Positions 17,599 through 26,955 are shown, counted from the stretch's first letter. The stretch: DNA of 64,000 nucleotides from Solirubrum koreensis (GCF_039541855.1 NZ_BAABHA010000006.1:1-64000), one strand, 5' to 3'. Numbers and translations are program-made. Notes: a model not told the origin generated them from the sequence alone.

Positions 17599-20337
17599 GT
17601 GAAACCTACTACCGCTAAGAAACCCGTCCGCACCCACGGCACCCTCGGCCCCGCCCCCGTGGCCGATACGCCGCTGATGAAGCAGTACTACCAGCTCAAG
17701 CAGCAGCACCCCGGCGCGCTGCTCCTGTTCCGGGTGGGCGACTTCTACGAAACCTTCGGGGAGGACGCCGTCACGGCCGCCCGCATTCTGGGCATCGTGG
17801 AAACCAAGCGCGGCGCGGGCACGGCTTCGGAAGTGGCCCTGGCCGGCTTCCCGCACCACTCTCTCGATACCTACCTGCCCAAGCTGGTGCGCGCCGGGCA
17901 GCGGGTAGCCATCTGCGACCAGCTCGAAGACCCCAAGCAGGCCAAGGGCCTGGTGAAGCGCGGCATCACGGAGCTGGTAACTCCCGGCGTGAGCCTGCAC
18001 GACAACGTGCTGGAGCGCCGCTCGAACAACTACCTGGCCGCCGTGCACTTCGGCAAGCAACAGGCCGGCATTGCCTTCCTCGACATCAGCACCGGCGAAT
18101 TCCTGGTGGCCCAGGGCGACGCGGGCTACCTGGGCAAGCTGCTGCAGAACTTCGCCCCCGCCGAGGTGCTGCACTGCAAAACCAGCCGCCGCGACTTCGA
18201 AAGCCACTTCGGCCCCGACTTCTGTACCTACGCGCTGGACGAGTGGGTGTTCGGGTTCGATTACGCCCACGAGTCGCTCACCCGGCACTTCAAGACGACT
18301 TCGCTCAAGGGCTTCGGCATTGAGACGCTAAACGAGGGCATTGTGGCCGCCGGCTGCATTATGCACTACCTGGCCGAAACCAAGCACGACGACATCAACC
18401 ACATCGGCAGCATCGCCCGCTTGGAGGAAGACAAGTATGTGTGGTTGGACCGTTTCACGGTGCGCAACCTGGAGCTGCTACAGGCCCAGCACGCCGGTGG
18501 GGTGCCGCTTATTGAAGTGCTCGACCAAACCCTCACGCCGATGGGAGCGAGGCTGCTGCGCAAGTGGGTGGTGCTGCCCCTGAAAGAAGCCGCCCAGATT
18601 CAGCGCCGCCTCGATACCGTGCAGGCCCTGCACGAGCAGCCGGAACTGCTAGAGGCCATGCGCGACCAGCTGCGGCAGATCAACGACCTGGAGCGCCTGA
18701 TTTCCAAAGTAGCCGTGCGCCGCGTAAACCCGCGGGAGCTGCTGCAGCTCAGCCGCGCCCTCGAGGCTCTGGGGCCGGTGCGCGAGCTTTTGCAGGCCAG
18801 CGGCGTACGTGCGCTGCAAAAACTAGCCGACCAAATCAACCCCTGCGACGCGCTGCGGCTGGAAATTCAGGCCAAAATCCGGCCCGATGCCGGTGTGCTC
18901 ACCAACCAGGGTAACGTCATTACCGATGGCGTGGACAAAGAGCTGGACGAGCTGCGCGCCATTGCGTATTCGGGCAAGGACTACTTGTTGCAGCTGCAGC
19001 AGCGCGAGCAGCGCAGCACCGGTATTTCGTCGCTGAAAGTGGCCTACAACAAGGTGTTTGGCTACTACCTCGAAGTCACGAACGCGCACAAGGATAAAGT
19101 ACCTACGGAGTGGATTCGGAAGCAGACCTTGGTAAACGCCGAGCGCTACATAACCGAGGAGCTGAAGGTGTACGAGGAGAAAATCCTGCACGCCGAGGAG
19201 CGCCTGTTTGTAATTGAGCAGCGCCTCTACGACGAGCTGGTACTAACCGCCAACGAGTACCTGGCGCAGGTGCAGCAGAACGCCCGCACCGTGGCCGTGC
19301 TCGACTGCCTGGGCTCCTTCGCCGCCACCGCCCGCCAGCACCGCTACGTACGCCCAACGGTGGACGACGGTACGCTGCTCGACATTAAACAGGGCCGCCA
19401 CCCGGTAATTGAGCGGCAGCTTCCGCCCGGCGAACAGTACATCCCCAACGACATCCGCCTCGACCGCGACGAGCAGCAGATCATCGTCATTACCGGCCCG
19501 AACATGGCCGGTAAATCGGCCCTGCTGCGCCAAACGGCCCTCATTGTGCTGCTGGCCCAAATTGGTTCCTTCGTGCCTGCGGAAGCCGCCCACGTGGGCG
19601 TAATCGACAAGGTGTTTACCCGCGTCGGCGCTTCCGACAACCTATCTAAGGGCGAAAGCACGTTCATGGTGGAGATGACCGAAACGGCCTCCATCCTGAA
19701 CAACCTTTCCGACCGCAGCCTCGTGCTGATGGACGAAATCGGCCGTGGCACCAGCACCTACGACGGCATCAGCATTGCCTGGGCCATTGTGGAGCACCTG
19801 CACAACAACCCCAAGGCCCGCGCCAAAACGCTGTTCGCCACGCACTACCACGAGCTCAATCAGCTTTCGGAACAATGCCCGCGGGTGCGCAACTACAACG
19901 TGGCCGTGAAGGAAGCCGACGGCCGCATTCTGTTCCTGCGCAAGCTGCAGGAGGGCGGCTCCGAGCACAGTTTCGGCATTCACGTGGCCCGCATGGCCGG
20001 CATGCCGCCTGCCGTGGTGTTGCGCGCCAACGAAATCATGCACCACCTGGAAGAGGAGCGGGCCCAGGTAGCCGATGCACCCGAACTAGAGTTAGTAGAA
20101 GCTGAGCCGGCCGTGAGCAGCAACGGCCGCACCAAGCAGGGCCCCCAGGCCCGCCCAGCCGCTCCCGTCGCTTCGGCGCCGCGTCCCACATTGCAACTCA
20201 GTATGTTCGAGCCCGCCGACCCCGTTTTGGAACGCCTGCGTGAGCAGCTTCAACACTTGGACATCAACACGATGAGTCCGATTGAAGCCCTCCTAAAGCT
20301 CAACGAACTGAAGCTGGCGCTAACCAAGAAAAGCTAA
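17599..20337 (+). CDS. mutS: DNA mismatch repair protein MutS
   Basis: A 912-residue MutS1. LLLFRVGDFYETFGEDA near residue 45 has the Phe-x-Glu mismatch-reading motif. TGPNMAGKSALLRQTAL is Walker A, followed by GESTFMVEMTET and LVLMDEIGRGTSTYDG (Walker B). The C-terminal LSMFEPADPVLERLREQL is the tetramerisation region. It starts at a GTG with the usual 25-residue lead before DTPLMKQYYQLK. It recognises base mismatches and recruits MutL. Confidence 0.97.
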   Translation: MKPTTAKKPVRTHGTLGPAPVADTPLMKQYYQLKQQHPGALLLFRVGDFYETFGEDAVTAARILGIVETKRGAGTASEVALAGFPHHSLDTYLPKLVRAGQRVAICDQLEDPKQAKGLVKRGITELVTPGVSLHDNVLERRSNNYLAAVHFGKQQAGIAFLDISTGEFLVAQGDAGYLGKLLQNFAPAEVLHCKTSRRDFESHFGPDFCTYALDEWVFGFDYAHESLTRHFKTTSLKGFGIETLNEGIVAAGCIMHYLAETKHDDINHIGSIARLEEDKYVWLDRFTVRNLELLQAQHAGGVPLIEVLDQTLTPMGARLLRKWVVLPLKEAAQIQRRLDTVQALHEQPELLEAMRDQLRQINDLERLISKVAVRRVNPRELLQLSRALEALGPVRELLQASGVRALQKLADQINPCDALRLEIQAKIRPDAGVLTNQGNVITDGVDKELDELRAIAYSGKDYLLQLQQREQRSTGISSLKVAYNKVFGYYLEVTNAHKDKVPTEWIRKQTLVNAERYITEELKVYEEKILHAEERLFVIEQRLYDELVLTANEYLAQVQQNARTVAVLDCLGSFAATARQHRYVRPTVDDGTLLDIKQGRHPVIERQLPPGEQYIPNDIRLDRDEQQIIVITGPNMAGKSALLRQTALIVLLAQIGSFVPAEAAHVGVIDKVFTRVGASDNLSKGESTFMVEMTETASILNNLSDRSLVLMDEIGRGTSTYDGISIAWAIVEHLHNNPKARAKTLFATHYHELNQLSEQCPRVRNYNVAVKEADGRILFLRKLQEGGSEHSFGIHVARMAGMPPAVVLRANEIMHHLEEERAQVADAPELELVEAEPAVSSNGRTKQGPQARPAAPVASAPRPTLQLSMFEPADPVLERLREQLQHLDINTMSPIEALLKLNELKLALTKKS

Positions 20338-20417
20338 CGGGTATAGTCGAGCTGTGAAAAAATGTGCCTGAAAATGAAGTAGAAGCAGTTTCTGTAGAAA
20401 TTTTTTGCCCCTGCCTC

Positions 20418-20447
20418 TTGACAAAATAAATTTTCGCTGTACCTTTG
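20418..20447 (+). promoter_or_regulatory. Promoter of the tRNA-Gly / tRNA-Leu genes
   Basis: TTG at 20418-20420 and TACCTTTG at 20440-20447 are separated by 19 bases, the classic Bacteroidota sigma-A promoter. It lies 33 bases before the tRNA-Gly gene. Confidence 0.85.
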
Positions 20448-20480
20448 TCGCACCATTAGCCACTACGGTGGTTGACTCAA

Positions 20481-20553
20481 GCGAGAGTAGCTCAGTTGGT
20501 AGAGCGCGACCTTGCCAAGGTCGAGGTCGCGAGTTCGAACCTCGTCTCCCGCT
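20481..20553 (+). tRNA. tRNA-Gly (anticodon GCC)
   Basis: A 73-base cloverleaf: acceptor GCGAGAG with CTCCCGC (one A-C mismatch at the fourth pair), D arm with AGCTCAGTTGGTAGAG, anticodon arm with CTTGCCAAG (GCC) and T arm with GTTCGAAC. The CCA end is not encoded. Confidence 0.95.
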
Positions 20554-20554
20554 C

Positions 20555-20588
20555 AAAAAAGGACGTTGCCCAGGCAGCGTCCTTTTTT
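20555..20588 (+). terminator. Terminator after tRNA-Gly
   Basis: The 16-base arms at 20555-20570 and 20573-20588 pair with one mismatch and end in six T. It sits between the two tRNA genes, so tRNA-Leu may depend on readthrough or its own promoter. Confidence 0.8.
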
Positions 20589-20613
20589 ACTTTAGTGCAG
20601 GTCCGCTGCACCG

Positions 20614-20697
20614 GCCGGAGTGGTGGAACTGGTAGACACGAGGGACTTAAAATCCCTTTTCCGCAAGGAAGTACGGGTTCGATTCCCGTCTCTGGTA
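20614..20697 (+). tRNA. tRNA-Leu (anticodon UAA)
   Basis: An 84-base class II tRNA. Acceptor GCCGGAG pairs with CTCTGGT using two G-U pairs. The anticodon arm GGGACTTAAAATCCC gives UAA, a long variable arm follows (CCGCAAGG) and the T arm has GGTTCGATTCC. The last bases, TCTCTGGTACAA at 20689-20700, recur at 23839-23850. Confidence 0.95.
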
Positions 20698-20726
20698 CAA
20701 TTGGCCGTAATGGCCGTAATGGCCGC

Positions 20727-20785
20727 AAAAAGCCGAATAGGCCCTAGGTTTTCAATGCAGAAACCCAGGGGCTATTCGGCTTTTT
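20727..20785 (+). terminator. Terminator after tRNA-Leu
   Basis: The 14 bases at 20727-20740 are complementary to 20772-20785, with further imperfect pairing inside, ending in five T. It is preceded by three tandem copies of TGGCCGTAA-like sequence (20702-20725). Confidence 0.8.
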
Positions 20786-21154
20786 GGCATTTCCCGCCTA
20801 TCAACCTTTCACTACGGGAGCTACTAGACAACCGTTATGCTGCGCACGCTTGTGGAATCTACGGGCGCAATGACCTAGCGGGAGGAGGGCTGGCATGGCG
20901 ATACTGTGGGTTGCTAGCCTTTGGCAAGTTTGCCAGTAGTGCTAAGGCTTGCTGTTATCTAACCAGATTGATTGGCGGAAGCGGGTGGTGGAGTACTACC
21001 GATCAAGGTAACAGTGAGGGAAAGGAGTGTGGAGCGAAGGCACATAAGTGGTAATGATGAAAGGAACTGTAAATCATTACCCAAACTTCACGGCTGGTTT
21101 AATCTAAGGACAGAAGAATCTCTTGCACTTCATCTGCAATACGATTAACGTACG
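20786..21154. other. 369-bp region without a recognisable gene
   Basis: Reading both strands I find no supported gene. An open frame that crosses here starts inside tRNA-Leu and has no family features. It lies at the left end of the proposed tRNA-Leu island and may hold decayed mobile-element DNA. Confidence 0.4.
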
Positions 21155-22957
21155 TCACCAGAGCGAGACAATGGTAACGGCTTCTGCGTTTTCAGTCTTA
21201 GGTAGATGCAGACTTGGTAAATGCGTTTGCTCCGCATGGAGCCCGGCAGAAGTCGGGTTGATTAGATATCGGTAGCGTACTCCCTGCCTGGGCGTTTCGT
21301 CAATTCGTAGGGCGGAAGCGGGCCGCTGCTTGACGATAAAGAACTGTGTGGTCGAGGTAATGTATCCTGGGCTATGCGACAGTATTGGGCCGGGCTGCTG
21401 ATCGAGCAGCCATTGCGCCGCCGCATGCGCGTTGCTCGCATAAGAAAATCGCAGCTGATTCGACTTATACAATTGCCCTAGCTGTACGCTGGCCCACAGC
21501 CCTGCGCCACAGCCCAACACGATGGGCAAGCGGCGACCCATGGCACGGTACTGGTGCAGCAGCCAGTCCAACTCGATGCCCACTAGCACGAACATAAAAG
21601 CTGCTTTGAACAAAAAGGCCCGGTCTGGCGCCTGAACACGTTGGGCAATCATGAGTAGGTAGGGCACCAGCAGAAACCACAGGCTGGCCATGCCCACAGA
21701 AAGCACGCGCTTCGTTTGGTACTCCGCCAATCGGCCCGTGCGCGCGGCATATACCAGCAGCAAAAAGCCGATGACAACGAGGCCTGCCGCAAAGGAGCCT
21801 ACGTGAAACGAGGCCAACACCCCATTGTGTGACTCGCCTAACAGCGCCCCTTCCACGCGGAACAGATACGTCGGTAATTCTTTGAAGAAGCGTGCCATTG
21901 CCAGGGGCTGAACAAACTTGTTGTGCACCAACGCCCGCGGCCCTGAAACCAACAGCACGGGCGTGTACAGCAGCACCGCGCCCAACACCGTGGCTGCTCC
22001 CACCAAGGCGAAGCTAATCAGGCGGCTGCTTTCGCCCTTGCGGCACAATTGCCACCCCAACCAGCTGTAGGCCGCTACCAGGAAGTAAGCGAAGGTGGGT
22101 ACAGCGTACAGGCCCAATATACCGACCACCAACAAGCCCAACCAGCACACCGTGTGCTTGGCCTGTGACTTAGCCAGGGAAAAAGAGCAGAAGAAACCGA
22201 GGCTGCAACAGACGAAAATCAGCGCATAACCCCGGCCTTCCGCCGCGTAAAACAGGCTTAATTCCAGGAAGCTAAACAGGCCGGTGGCAATGGCCGCAAT
22301 ACGAAAATTGGTCAGGCGCAGGAGGCCTAAAAACCAACCGATAGTACCAATGGTGCTTACAAGCAGTATTGGCACCCGCATACTCCACCAATACCCAGGA
22401 TAGAGCTGATAAAACAGCCAACTGATGGTATTGCTCAGGATATGGTTGTTGGGCACCGGGTAGTAGCTGGCCACAACAATCAGCTTTTCCTGCACAAAGG
22501 AACTATAGGAGGCAATATCGTCGAACGTATGCAGCAGTAGGCTTATAACAAACCGGATGGCTGTTAGCATCAGCAATGCTCCCAACGCTATTTGCCTCTC
22601 CCTGCGTGGGAGCAAAAACCAAGCAACGGTTAAGCTGCTGCCTATTTCTTTTAATTCTGAGGGCCAGTCGGAATGACTTTCACTAAAAGGTTTGCTAAAC
22701 GCAAATAGCACTAATCCGCCTAAAAAAGAAAAGGCGGCAGCCATTGCACCAAGCACTAAAGACAATTGCTCAAACCTGGTTATCAGGTTGTCGCCGGTCC
22801 ATCTTTGGGATAGCGCCGCTAGATCAAATAAGTCTTGTTCGTTAGCTGTATACAGGACAATTGCTGTATAAATGCAACAAGTCGCGAGAAACCAGAAGAC
22901 AAAAGCTACTACCGCTTGAAATTCTTTTGTAGGACTTTTTATTATATCATTTGGCAT
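21155..22957 (-). CDS. GT-C superfamily (GT39/ArnT-like) membrane glycosyltransferase
   Basis: A 600-residue protein with about a dozen membrane segments and a soluble C-terminal domain. TFDDIASYSSFVQEK in the first large loop (about residue 155) resembles the acidic catalytic loop of GT39/PMT-like enzymes, followed by PVPNNHILSNTISWLFYQLYP, where His and Asn are typical of this family. Such enzymes transfer a sugar from a lipid carrier in the periplasm or outer leaflet. It lies within the tRNA-Leu island and begins six bases after a recombinase pseudogene. No other polysaccharide genes are adjacent. Confidence 0.7.
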   Translation of the reverse strand: MPNDIIKSPTKEFQAVVAFVFWFLATCCIYTAIVLYTANEQDLFDLAALSQRWTGDNLITRFEQLSLVLGAMAAAFSFLGGLVLFAFSKPFSESHSDWPSELKEIGSSLTVAWFLLPRRERQIALGALLMLTAIRFVISLLLHTFDDIASYSSFVQEKLIVVASYYPVPNNHILSNTISWLFYQLYPGYWWSMRVPILLVSTIGTIGWFLGLLRLTNFRIAAIATGLFSFLELSLFYAAEGRGYALIFVCCSLGFFCSFSLAKSQAKHTVCWLGLLVVGILGLYAVPTFAYFLVAAYSWLGWQLCRKGESSRLISFALVGAATVLGAVLLYTPVLLVSGPRALVHNKFVQPLAMARFFKELPTYLFRVEGALLGESHNGVLASFHVGSFAAGLVVIGFLLLVYAARTGRLAEYQTKRVLSVGMASLWFLLVPYLLMIAQRVQAPDRAFLFKAAFMFVLVGIELDWLLHQYRAMGRRLPIVLGCGAGLWASVQLGQLYKSNQLRFSYASNAHAAAQWLLDQQPGPILSHSPGYITSTTQFFIVKQRPASALRIDETPRQGVRYRYLINPTSAGLHAEQTHLPSLHLPKTENAEAVTIVSLW

Positions 22958-22963
22958 TAGATC

Positions 22964-23415
22964 CTATGATTTTAAGTATTTACTAACAGTGCTGGATACC
23001 ACTTCCAGAGCTTTGCCAATTACACGGTATGAGGGGTCGGCCTCTAAGCCGTTGGATGTGTTACACCATGGAAGTATTCACTATTGTTGGTCGGCTCAAC
23101 TTGACTCCTTATGCTTTGTCAAGCCCACCTTAGTTCTCTCACCGAGGCGTACCTGTTCCTGTTTGGCAAGGGCCGCGAGGATGACAATGATGCCATCTTT
23201 TAAAATACTGGTGCTGTCTAAGTACTGCTCGGTATAGCTTTTTAACTGCACGCTGGCGGCCGTCAATTTTTGAAGATGATTAAGCGTTCAGATCACGCCC
23301 TCGCGGTTGAAGCGGTCCAGTGCCTAGAACACCACTACGTCGAACCGGCGCTAGTGGGCGTTGGTGAAAAGTTGCTTGAGCTGGGTGCGCTCGGCCGTGG
23401 TTGTAGCATGCCTTT
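22964..23415 (-). pseudogene. Serine recombinase (resolvase/invertase family) pseudogene
   Basis: Reading the minus strand in one frame gives RRFDVVVF, ALDRFNREGVI, SYTEQYLDSTSILKDG, ALAKQEQVRLGERTKVGL and, near the end, SYRVIGKALEVVSSTVSKYL followed by a stop. These are the central and C-terminal motifs of small serine recombinases, including the DRxxRxG core, the ERTKxGL end of the catalytic domain and the HTH tail. The frame is broken by at least six stops (for example after FTNAH and FDVVVF), and the N-terminus with the catalytic serine is not recognisable. It is a dead remnant of a mobile element. Confidence 0.8.
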
Positions 23416-23838
23416 TGAAACCAATGCAAATAGGAGGACAATTAAGGTACCTGATGAAAAATAATATACGGTTGATGTATGGGAAGATGTTCATAAGAAT
23501 ACCGTTTATAGACACTAGGCTCACATGCCAAAAGGATATTGGAACGTACTGCTACTTGGCGGTTTTTCATAACACTTTTCTAGGCATCGGTTTTTATTAC
23601 TAACGCCATCAGTCACGTCCGTCGGATTATCACTGCTAGGTTTCGCCTCTACTCCGACGTCGCCTGATAAAAGGCGGCCTGAGTACACACCATTTACTGC
23701 ATGAAAATCACGAACTGTAACGAGGAGAATCTGGCGGTACTTGCGGCGAGGCACTGAACCGGCTGGTAAACTTTGCTTTCATGGTAACCATTAGGAAGGC
23801 CACTTTCGATCCGGTATACATCAAGTTCAGAATCACCA
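23416..23838. other. Gene-free region upstream of the tRNA-Leu repeat
   Basis: About 420 bp with no supported gene. Two overlapping minus-strand open frames lack recognisable features and are probably decayed. The lost N-terminal part of the recombinase would be expected at the left of this stretch but cannot be read. Confidence 0.4.
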
Positions 23839-23850
23839 TCTCTGGTACAA
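23839..23850. repeat. 12-bp repeat of the tRNA-Leu 3' end (putative att site)
   Basis: TCTCTGGTACAA here is identical to 20689-20700, the acceptor end of tRNA-Leu. The bases before it (GTTCAGAATCACC) vaguely resemble a decayed T arm. A terminator follows immediately, as after a real tRNA. This fits the right end of an element inserted at tRNA-Leu. Confidence 0.55.
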
Positions 23851-23885
23851 AAAGCCCTTTCTACAGCCGGTAGAAAGGGCTTTTT
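23849..23885 (+). terminator. Terminator following the tRNA-Leu-like repeat
   Basis: Perfect 16-bp stem (23849-23864 with 23870-23885) with a 5-base loop and five T. No gene on the plus strand precedes it except the tRNA-like fragment, suggesting it was the original terminator of tRNA-Leu. Confidence 0.8.
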
Positions 23886-23982
23886 GTTATGTGGGATACT
23901 AAGCAAAATTGCTCCGGCAAGTCTTGGAGAAGGTGCAGGCTATTGCTCCGTTCAAGCGGTATTTCGACTAGCAAATGGTGGG

Positions 23983-25605
23983 CTATTCCACTGCTACCTG
24001 TTGACTCAAGGTTTTGCCGCTACCGGTGAGGCGAAGCGTGTAAAGACCGGATGGCAACTGCCCAAGGTCGAGCCGGAGGGTAGGGTTGGCATCGGGGCTG
24101 CTTACTGTGTGCTGTAGTACAGTTTGGCCGAAACGGTTATAAAGAGCGGCCTGTACCGCGTCTTGCCGCCAGCCGGTGGGAATAATCAGCGTTAGGTTGT
24201 CTTTAGCTGGGTTTGGGTAGAGCTGTAGTGTTTCGGGGCTGGCGCTGCCGGTAATGGGCAGGGTTTTGCTGGCGACATTAGCGTTTAAGCGCGCCACAAA
24301 GTTGCTGTTAGCCGGCCCAGCCAAAGCATGTGAACCGAACGCGACTGATCCGCTGAAAATACCTGCTACGGCGAGGTTCCGCTGAGCGCCCACACCCAAT
24401 GAGGTGCCAAACGCGCTGCCAGTGCCGCCGTTGGTGTACTCGCGCTCCAAGGTGCCTTCGTCATCAAAAGCGGCGATGCTCAAGTAACTGGAAGGCGCCT
24501 CGTGATTAACGAGGGCATAAATGCCGGTTGTATTGCTAACGACGGCCATACCCCGGGAATCGGTGCCGATGGCGCGGGCCCACTGCGGCCGGCCGTTGCT
24601 GGTGTAATGAGCCAGAAAGGCGCGCAGATTGGGGCTGTCGGTGGTGGTAACGCTGCCGAAGCTGGCCGTACCCCGAAAGGTACCCGTGAGGTAGCAGTTG
24701 CCGTGTCGGTCGGCGGTGAGGCCGGCTGGCTCGGCTTCACCGAGTGAGCTGCTGGCCTGCTGGGCCCACTGCAGTTTGCCGTGCTTGGCTTTGATCTTGA
24801 GCAGGAAAATGGCGTTGCCGGGCGGGGCCTGCAGCAGCATAGCGCCGGTGGTGCTGAGAATTAGCTGCCCATGAAAGCTGCCGGTTACGTAACAATTACC
24901 TATGCCATCGGCCGCAATACCGGTGCCGGCGTTGTTCAGGAAAGAACTCATCGGTAGCACCCATTGCACGGTGCCGTTGGCATCGTAGGCGGCCGCGAAG
25001 ATTTGCCGGGAACCCGGCCCGCGTAGGGTGAGGTGACCGAAAACAACGGTGGAGCCGCTAAGCCGGCCCGTGACAAAGCAGTTGCCGACCGCATCGATGG
25101 CCACGGCATTACCCCAACTGGCGTAGTCGGCCGAGCCGCCCTGGCGGGCCCACAGCACGGTGCCGTTAGGGGCGCATTTCGCCACGATGATTTGATCGAA
25201 GGTTCCGGTATGGCCGGGGTACAGCGTGGTGAGCGTGGCGCCGCCGGTGTGGTAGTTGAGCGTGCCCGAAAATCCGCCGGTGAGGTAGCAGTTGCCTTGC
25301 GCGTCCACGGCCAGGCCCTTCCCATAGGCATTGGCGCCGGCTCCGCCGATGTTCGTGGCCCAGAGCAGGGCACCGGTAGAGGTGTATTTGGCCAGAACTA
25401 AGTCGCTCTGGCCCTGGCTGACGAGGGTAGTGGCTCCCAGGGCCAGACTGCCGCTGAACGAGCTCAGCACATAACTGTGCCCAGTGGCGTCAACAGCTAC
25501 GGCATTTGGGAAAAAGGGCGTTTGGTGAGCGTTTTGCCAGCTGGTCTGTGCCAGACACAGGTGGCCTAGAAAAATCAGGATAAAGGAGAGGAAATGAGCC
25601 TTCAT
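23983..25605 (-). CDS. Secreted SBBP/beta-propeller-like repeat protein with T9SS type A domain
   Basis: A 540-residue protein with signal peptide (cut after HLCLAQ). The body has repeated units such as AVDAQGNCYLTGGFSG, AIDAVGNCFVTGRLSG, AADGIGNCYVTGSFHG and TADRHGNCYLTGTFRG, roughly 50 residues apart, which resemble SBBP beta-propeller repeats. The C-terminus (LQLYPNPAKDNLTL to LSQQVAVE) is a T9SS type A sorting domain. It is predicted to be exported and attached to the surface or released. Function beyond that is unknown. Confidence 0.88.
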   Translation of the reverse strand: MKAHFLSFILIFLGHLCLAQTSWQNAHQTPFFPNAVAVDATGHSYVLSSFSGSLALGATTLVSQGQSDLVLAKYTSTGALLWATNIGGAGANAYGKGLAVDAQGNCYLTGGFSGTLNYHTGGATLTTLYPGHTGTFDQIIVAKCAPNGTVLWARQGGSADYASWGNAVAIDAVGNCFVTGRLSGSTVVFGHLTLRGPGSRQIFAAAYDANGTVQWVLPMSSFLNNAGTGIAADGIGNCYVTGSFHGQLILSTTGAMLLQAPPGNAIFLLKIKAKHGKLQWAQQASSSLGEAEPAGLTADRHGNCYLTGTFRGTASFGSVTTTDSPNLRAFLAHYTSNGRPQWARAIGTDSRGMAVVSNTTGIYALVNHEAPSSYLSIAAFDDEGTLEREYTNGGTGSAFGTSLGVGAQRNLAVAGIFSGSVAFGSHALAGPANSNFVARLNANVASKTLPITGSASPETLQLYPNPAKDNLTLIIPTGWRQDAVQAALYNRFGQTVLQHTVSSPDANPTLRLDLGQLPSGLYTLRLTGSGKTLSQQVAVE

Positions 25606-25890
25606 AGCTGCTACGAGGATGGAATAGTGGGCTTGGAATGCGCACGATGCTGCTACTCCGTAGCTCGGAATACCTGCTTATCGTCCGCGGGAAACTCGGG
25701 TAAACGCCTTCAACACACCACAGCCGGAACATTGCTGCACCGGGAGCCGACCACCACTAGCCTATTTAATAGGTCACTTCAGGATGGTTAGGGGGAACCA
25801 ATACCTCAAGGTATTCAAAGTCGCTTTTAAATCCAGCATAAAAGTGAATTAATTACAAAATAGGGCTGAACAAAGCGTATTAAAGAACAA

Positions 25891-25913
25891 AGCCCGCGCT
25901 TACAGCGCGGGCT
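25891..25913 (-). terminator. Terminator of the exosortase operon
   Basis: A 10-bp perfect stem, 25891-25900 with 25904-25913, overlaps the stop codon of the membrane-protein gene, with an A-rich stretch to the left that gives U-rich RNA on the minus strand. Confidence 0.65.
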
Positions 25914-26418
25914 CGTTGGGAGGCAGGGGTAGGGTTGGGGGAGCATCTGGGGGACCGTAGCTCCAAAGCAATGGCCCAAGTACCAGCACCGGCAGCGGCG
26001 AGACAATGAAATCGATTAGCCGGCGACCCAGGCGGTAGCTCCACTGCACGTCGCCGGCCAGCTTGCCGCCCAGCAGCAGCACCAGGCAGGCACAAAACAC
26101 CAGGCCGTAAAGCAGCAGGGCCATGCGCAGGCGAGCGGGCGTGCGCAGCACCAACCAGAGCAGCAGCAGGCAGGCGCTGGTGTACACCAAGCTGTAACTG
26201 ACCACAGCTGGCAAACTGCGTCCCGTTACCTGGCCGCTAATGCCCTGCTGCACGCGCTGCAGTACGCCATCGAGGCCCAGGGCTTGAAAAACGGCCAGCC
26301 AGCCACGGGTGAGCAGAGCAAATACCCGCTCATCGTACTGGCCCATCAGGAAAAGCAACAACACGATGCTCGCTATCAAAAGCCAGCGCAGGCGGTCTGA
26401 AGAAAAAATGGCGGACAT
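25900..26418 (-). CDS. Exosortase-associated membrane protein
   Basis: A 172-residue protein with about four hydrophobic segments (residues 12-25, 75-90, 100-120 and 142-155) and a proline-rich cytoplasmic tail. I recognise no catalytic motif. It begins three bases after the exosortase stop and is almost certainly co-expressed. The arrangement matches the small membrane proteins that accompany exosortases in Cytophagales; its exact role is not known. Confidence 0.7.
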   Translation of the reverse strand: MSAIFSSDRLRWLLIASIVLLLFLMGQYDERVFALLTRGWLAVFQALGLDGVLQRVQQGISGQVTGRSLPAVVSYSLVYTSACLLLLWLVLRTPARLRMALLLYGLVFCACLVLLLGGKLAGDVQWSYRLGRRLIDFIVSPLPVLVLGPLLWSYGPPDAPPTLPLPPNEPAL

Positions 26419-26421
26419 GTG

Positions 26422-26955
26422 CTAAGCGGCGGCCGTGGGGGCGTCCGAGGGAGTGTAGCGCCGAACCCAACGCATCCAGAGGTAGAAGATAAACCCGTAC
26501 ACCACAAATGAGAACGTGTAGTGATGATTGAAATCGACGCTTTGGTGCGCGTAATGCTGGTTGAGCGCCAGGGCTACTACCCGCCCGATGTTCAGCAGGA
26601 AAATAAGCCCGATGCCCAACGGAATGTAGACCAGCTTGTGGCGCCAGGGACCGGGAAAAGCTATAATAAAGCCGGTAAACAGGGCATACAGCACCAGCCC
26701 GTTGCAGGGCGCACCCACGATAACCGCCGGACGGCCTTCTACCGCCAGCCAGGTGGGTTGCGGCAGGGAGGCATCAAAACCCATAGCGCGGAGTGCGGAG
26801 CCCGAAGTGCTAGCAATGTGGTTGCAGAGGGCCGCGTCGAGGCGGCCGTCGGGAGCCAGCCACTGCTCGTAGCCGAAAAACCACACGAGATACAGCGCGC
26901 CGGCCACTACCAAAAAGCGGCGCAGGGCGGGGGCGGGCAGGGCCACAGCGTTCAT
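26422..26955 (-). CDS. Exosortase/archaeosortase-family transpeptidase
   Basis: A 177-residue membrane protein from the ATG at 26955 (the longer frame adds an implausible Arg-rich lead). VGAPCNGLVLYALFTGF places the catalytic Cys at residue 84, LLNIGRVVALAL the Arg at 125, and VDFNHHYTFSF the His at 144/145. These are the Cys-Arg-His triad of exosortases, which cut a C-terminal sorting signal and anchor proteins at the surface. No protein with an evident PEP-CTERM-like tail is encoded nearby, so the substrate is elsewhere or atypical. It is divergent from the giant T9SS protein. Confidence 0.85.
   Translation of the reverse strand: MNAVALPAPALRRFLVVAGALYLVWFFGYEQWLAPDGRLDAALCNHIASTSGSALRAMGFDASLPQPTWLAVEGRPAVIVGAPCNGLVLYALFTGFIIAFPGPWRHKLVYIPLGIGLIFLLNIGRVVALALNQHYAHQSVDFNHHYTFSFVVYGFIFYLWMRWVRRYTPSDAPTAAA

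Noticed and set aside
20620..21054. 144-codon open frame starting in tRNA-Leu
   Set aside because: It overlaps a tRNA gene and terminator and shows no protein features.
23694..23906. 70-codon minus-strand frame near the tRNA-Leu repeat
   Set aside because: No recognisable family, crosses the terminator and repeat; likely decayed or random.
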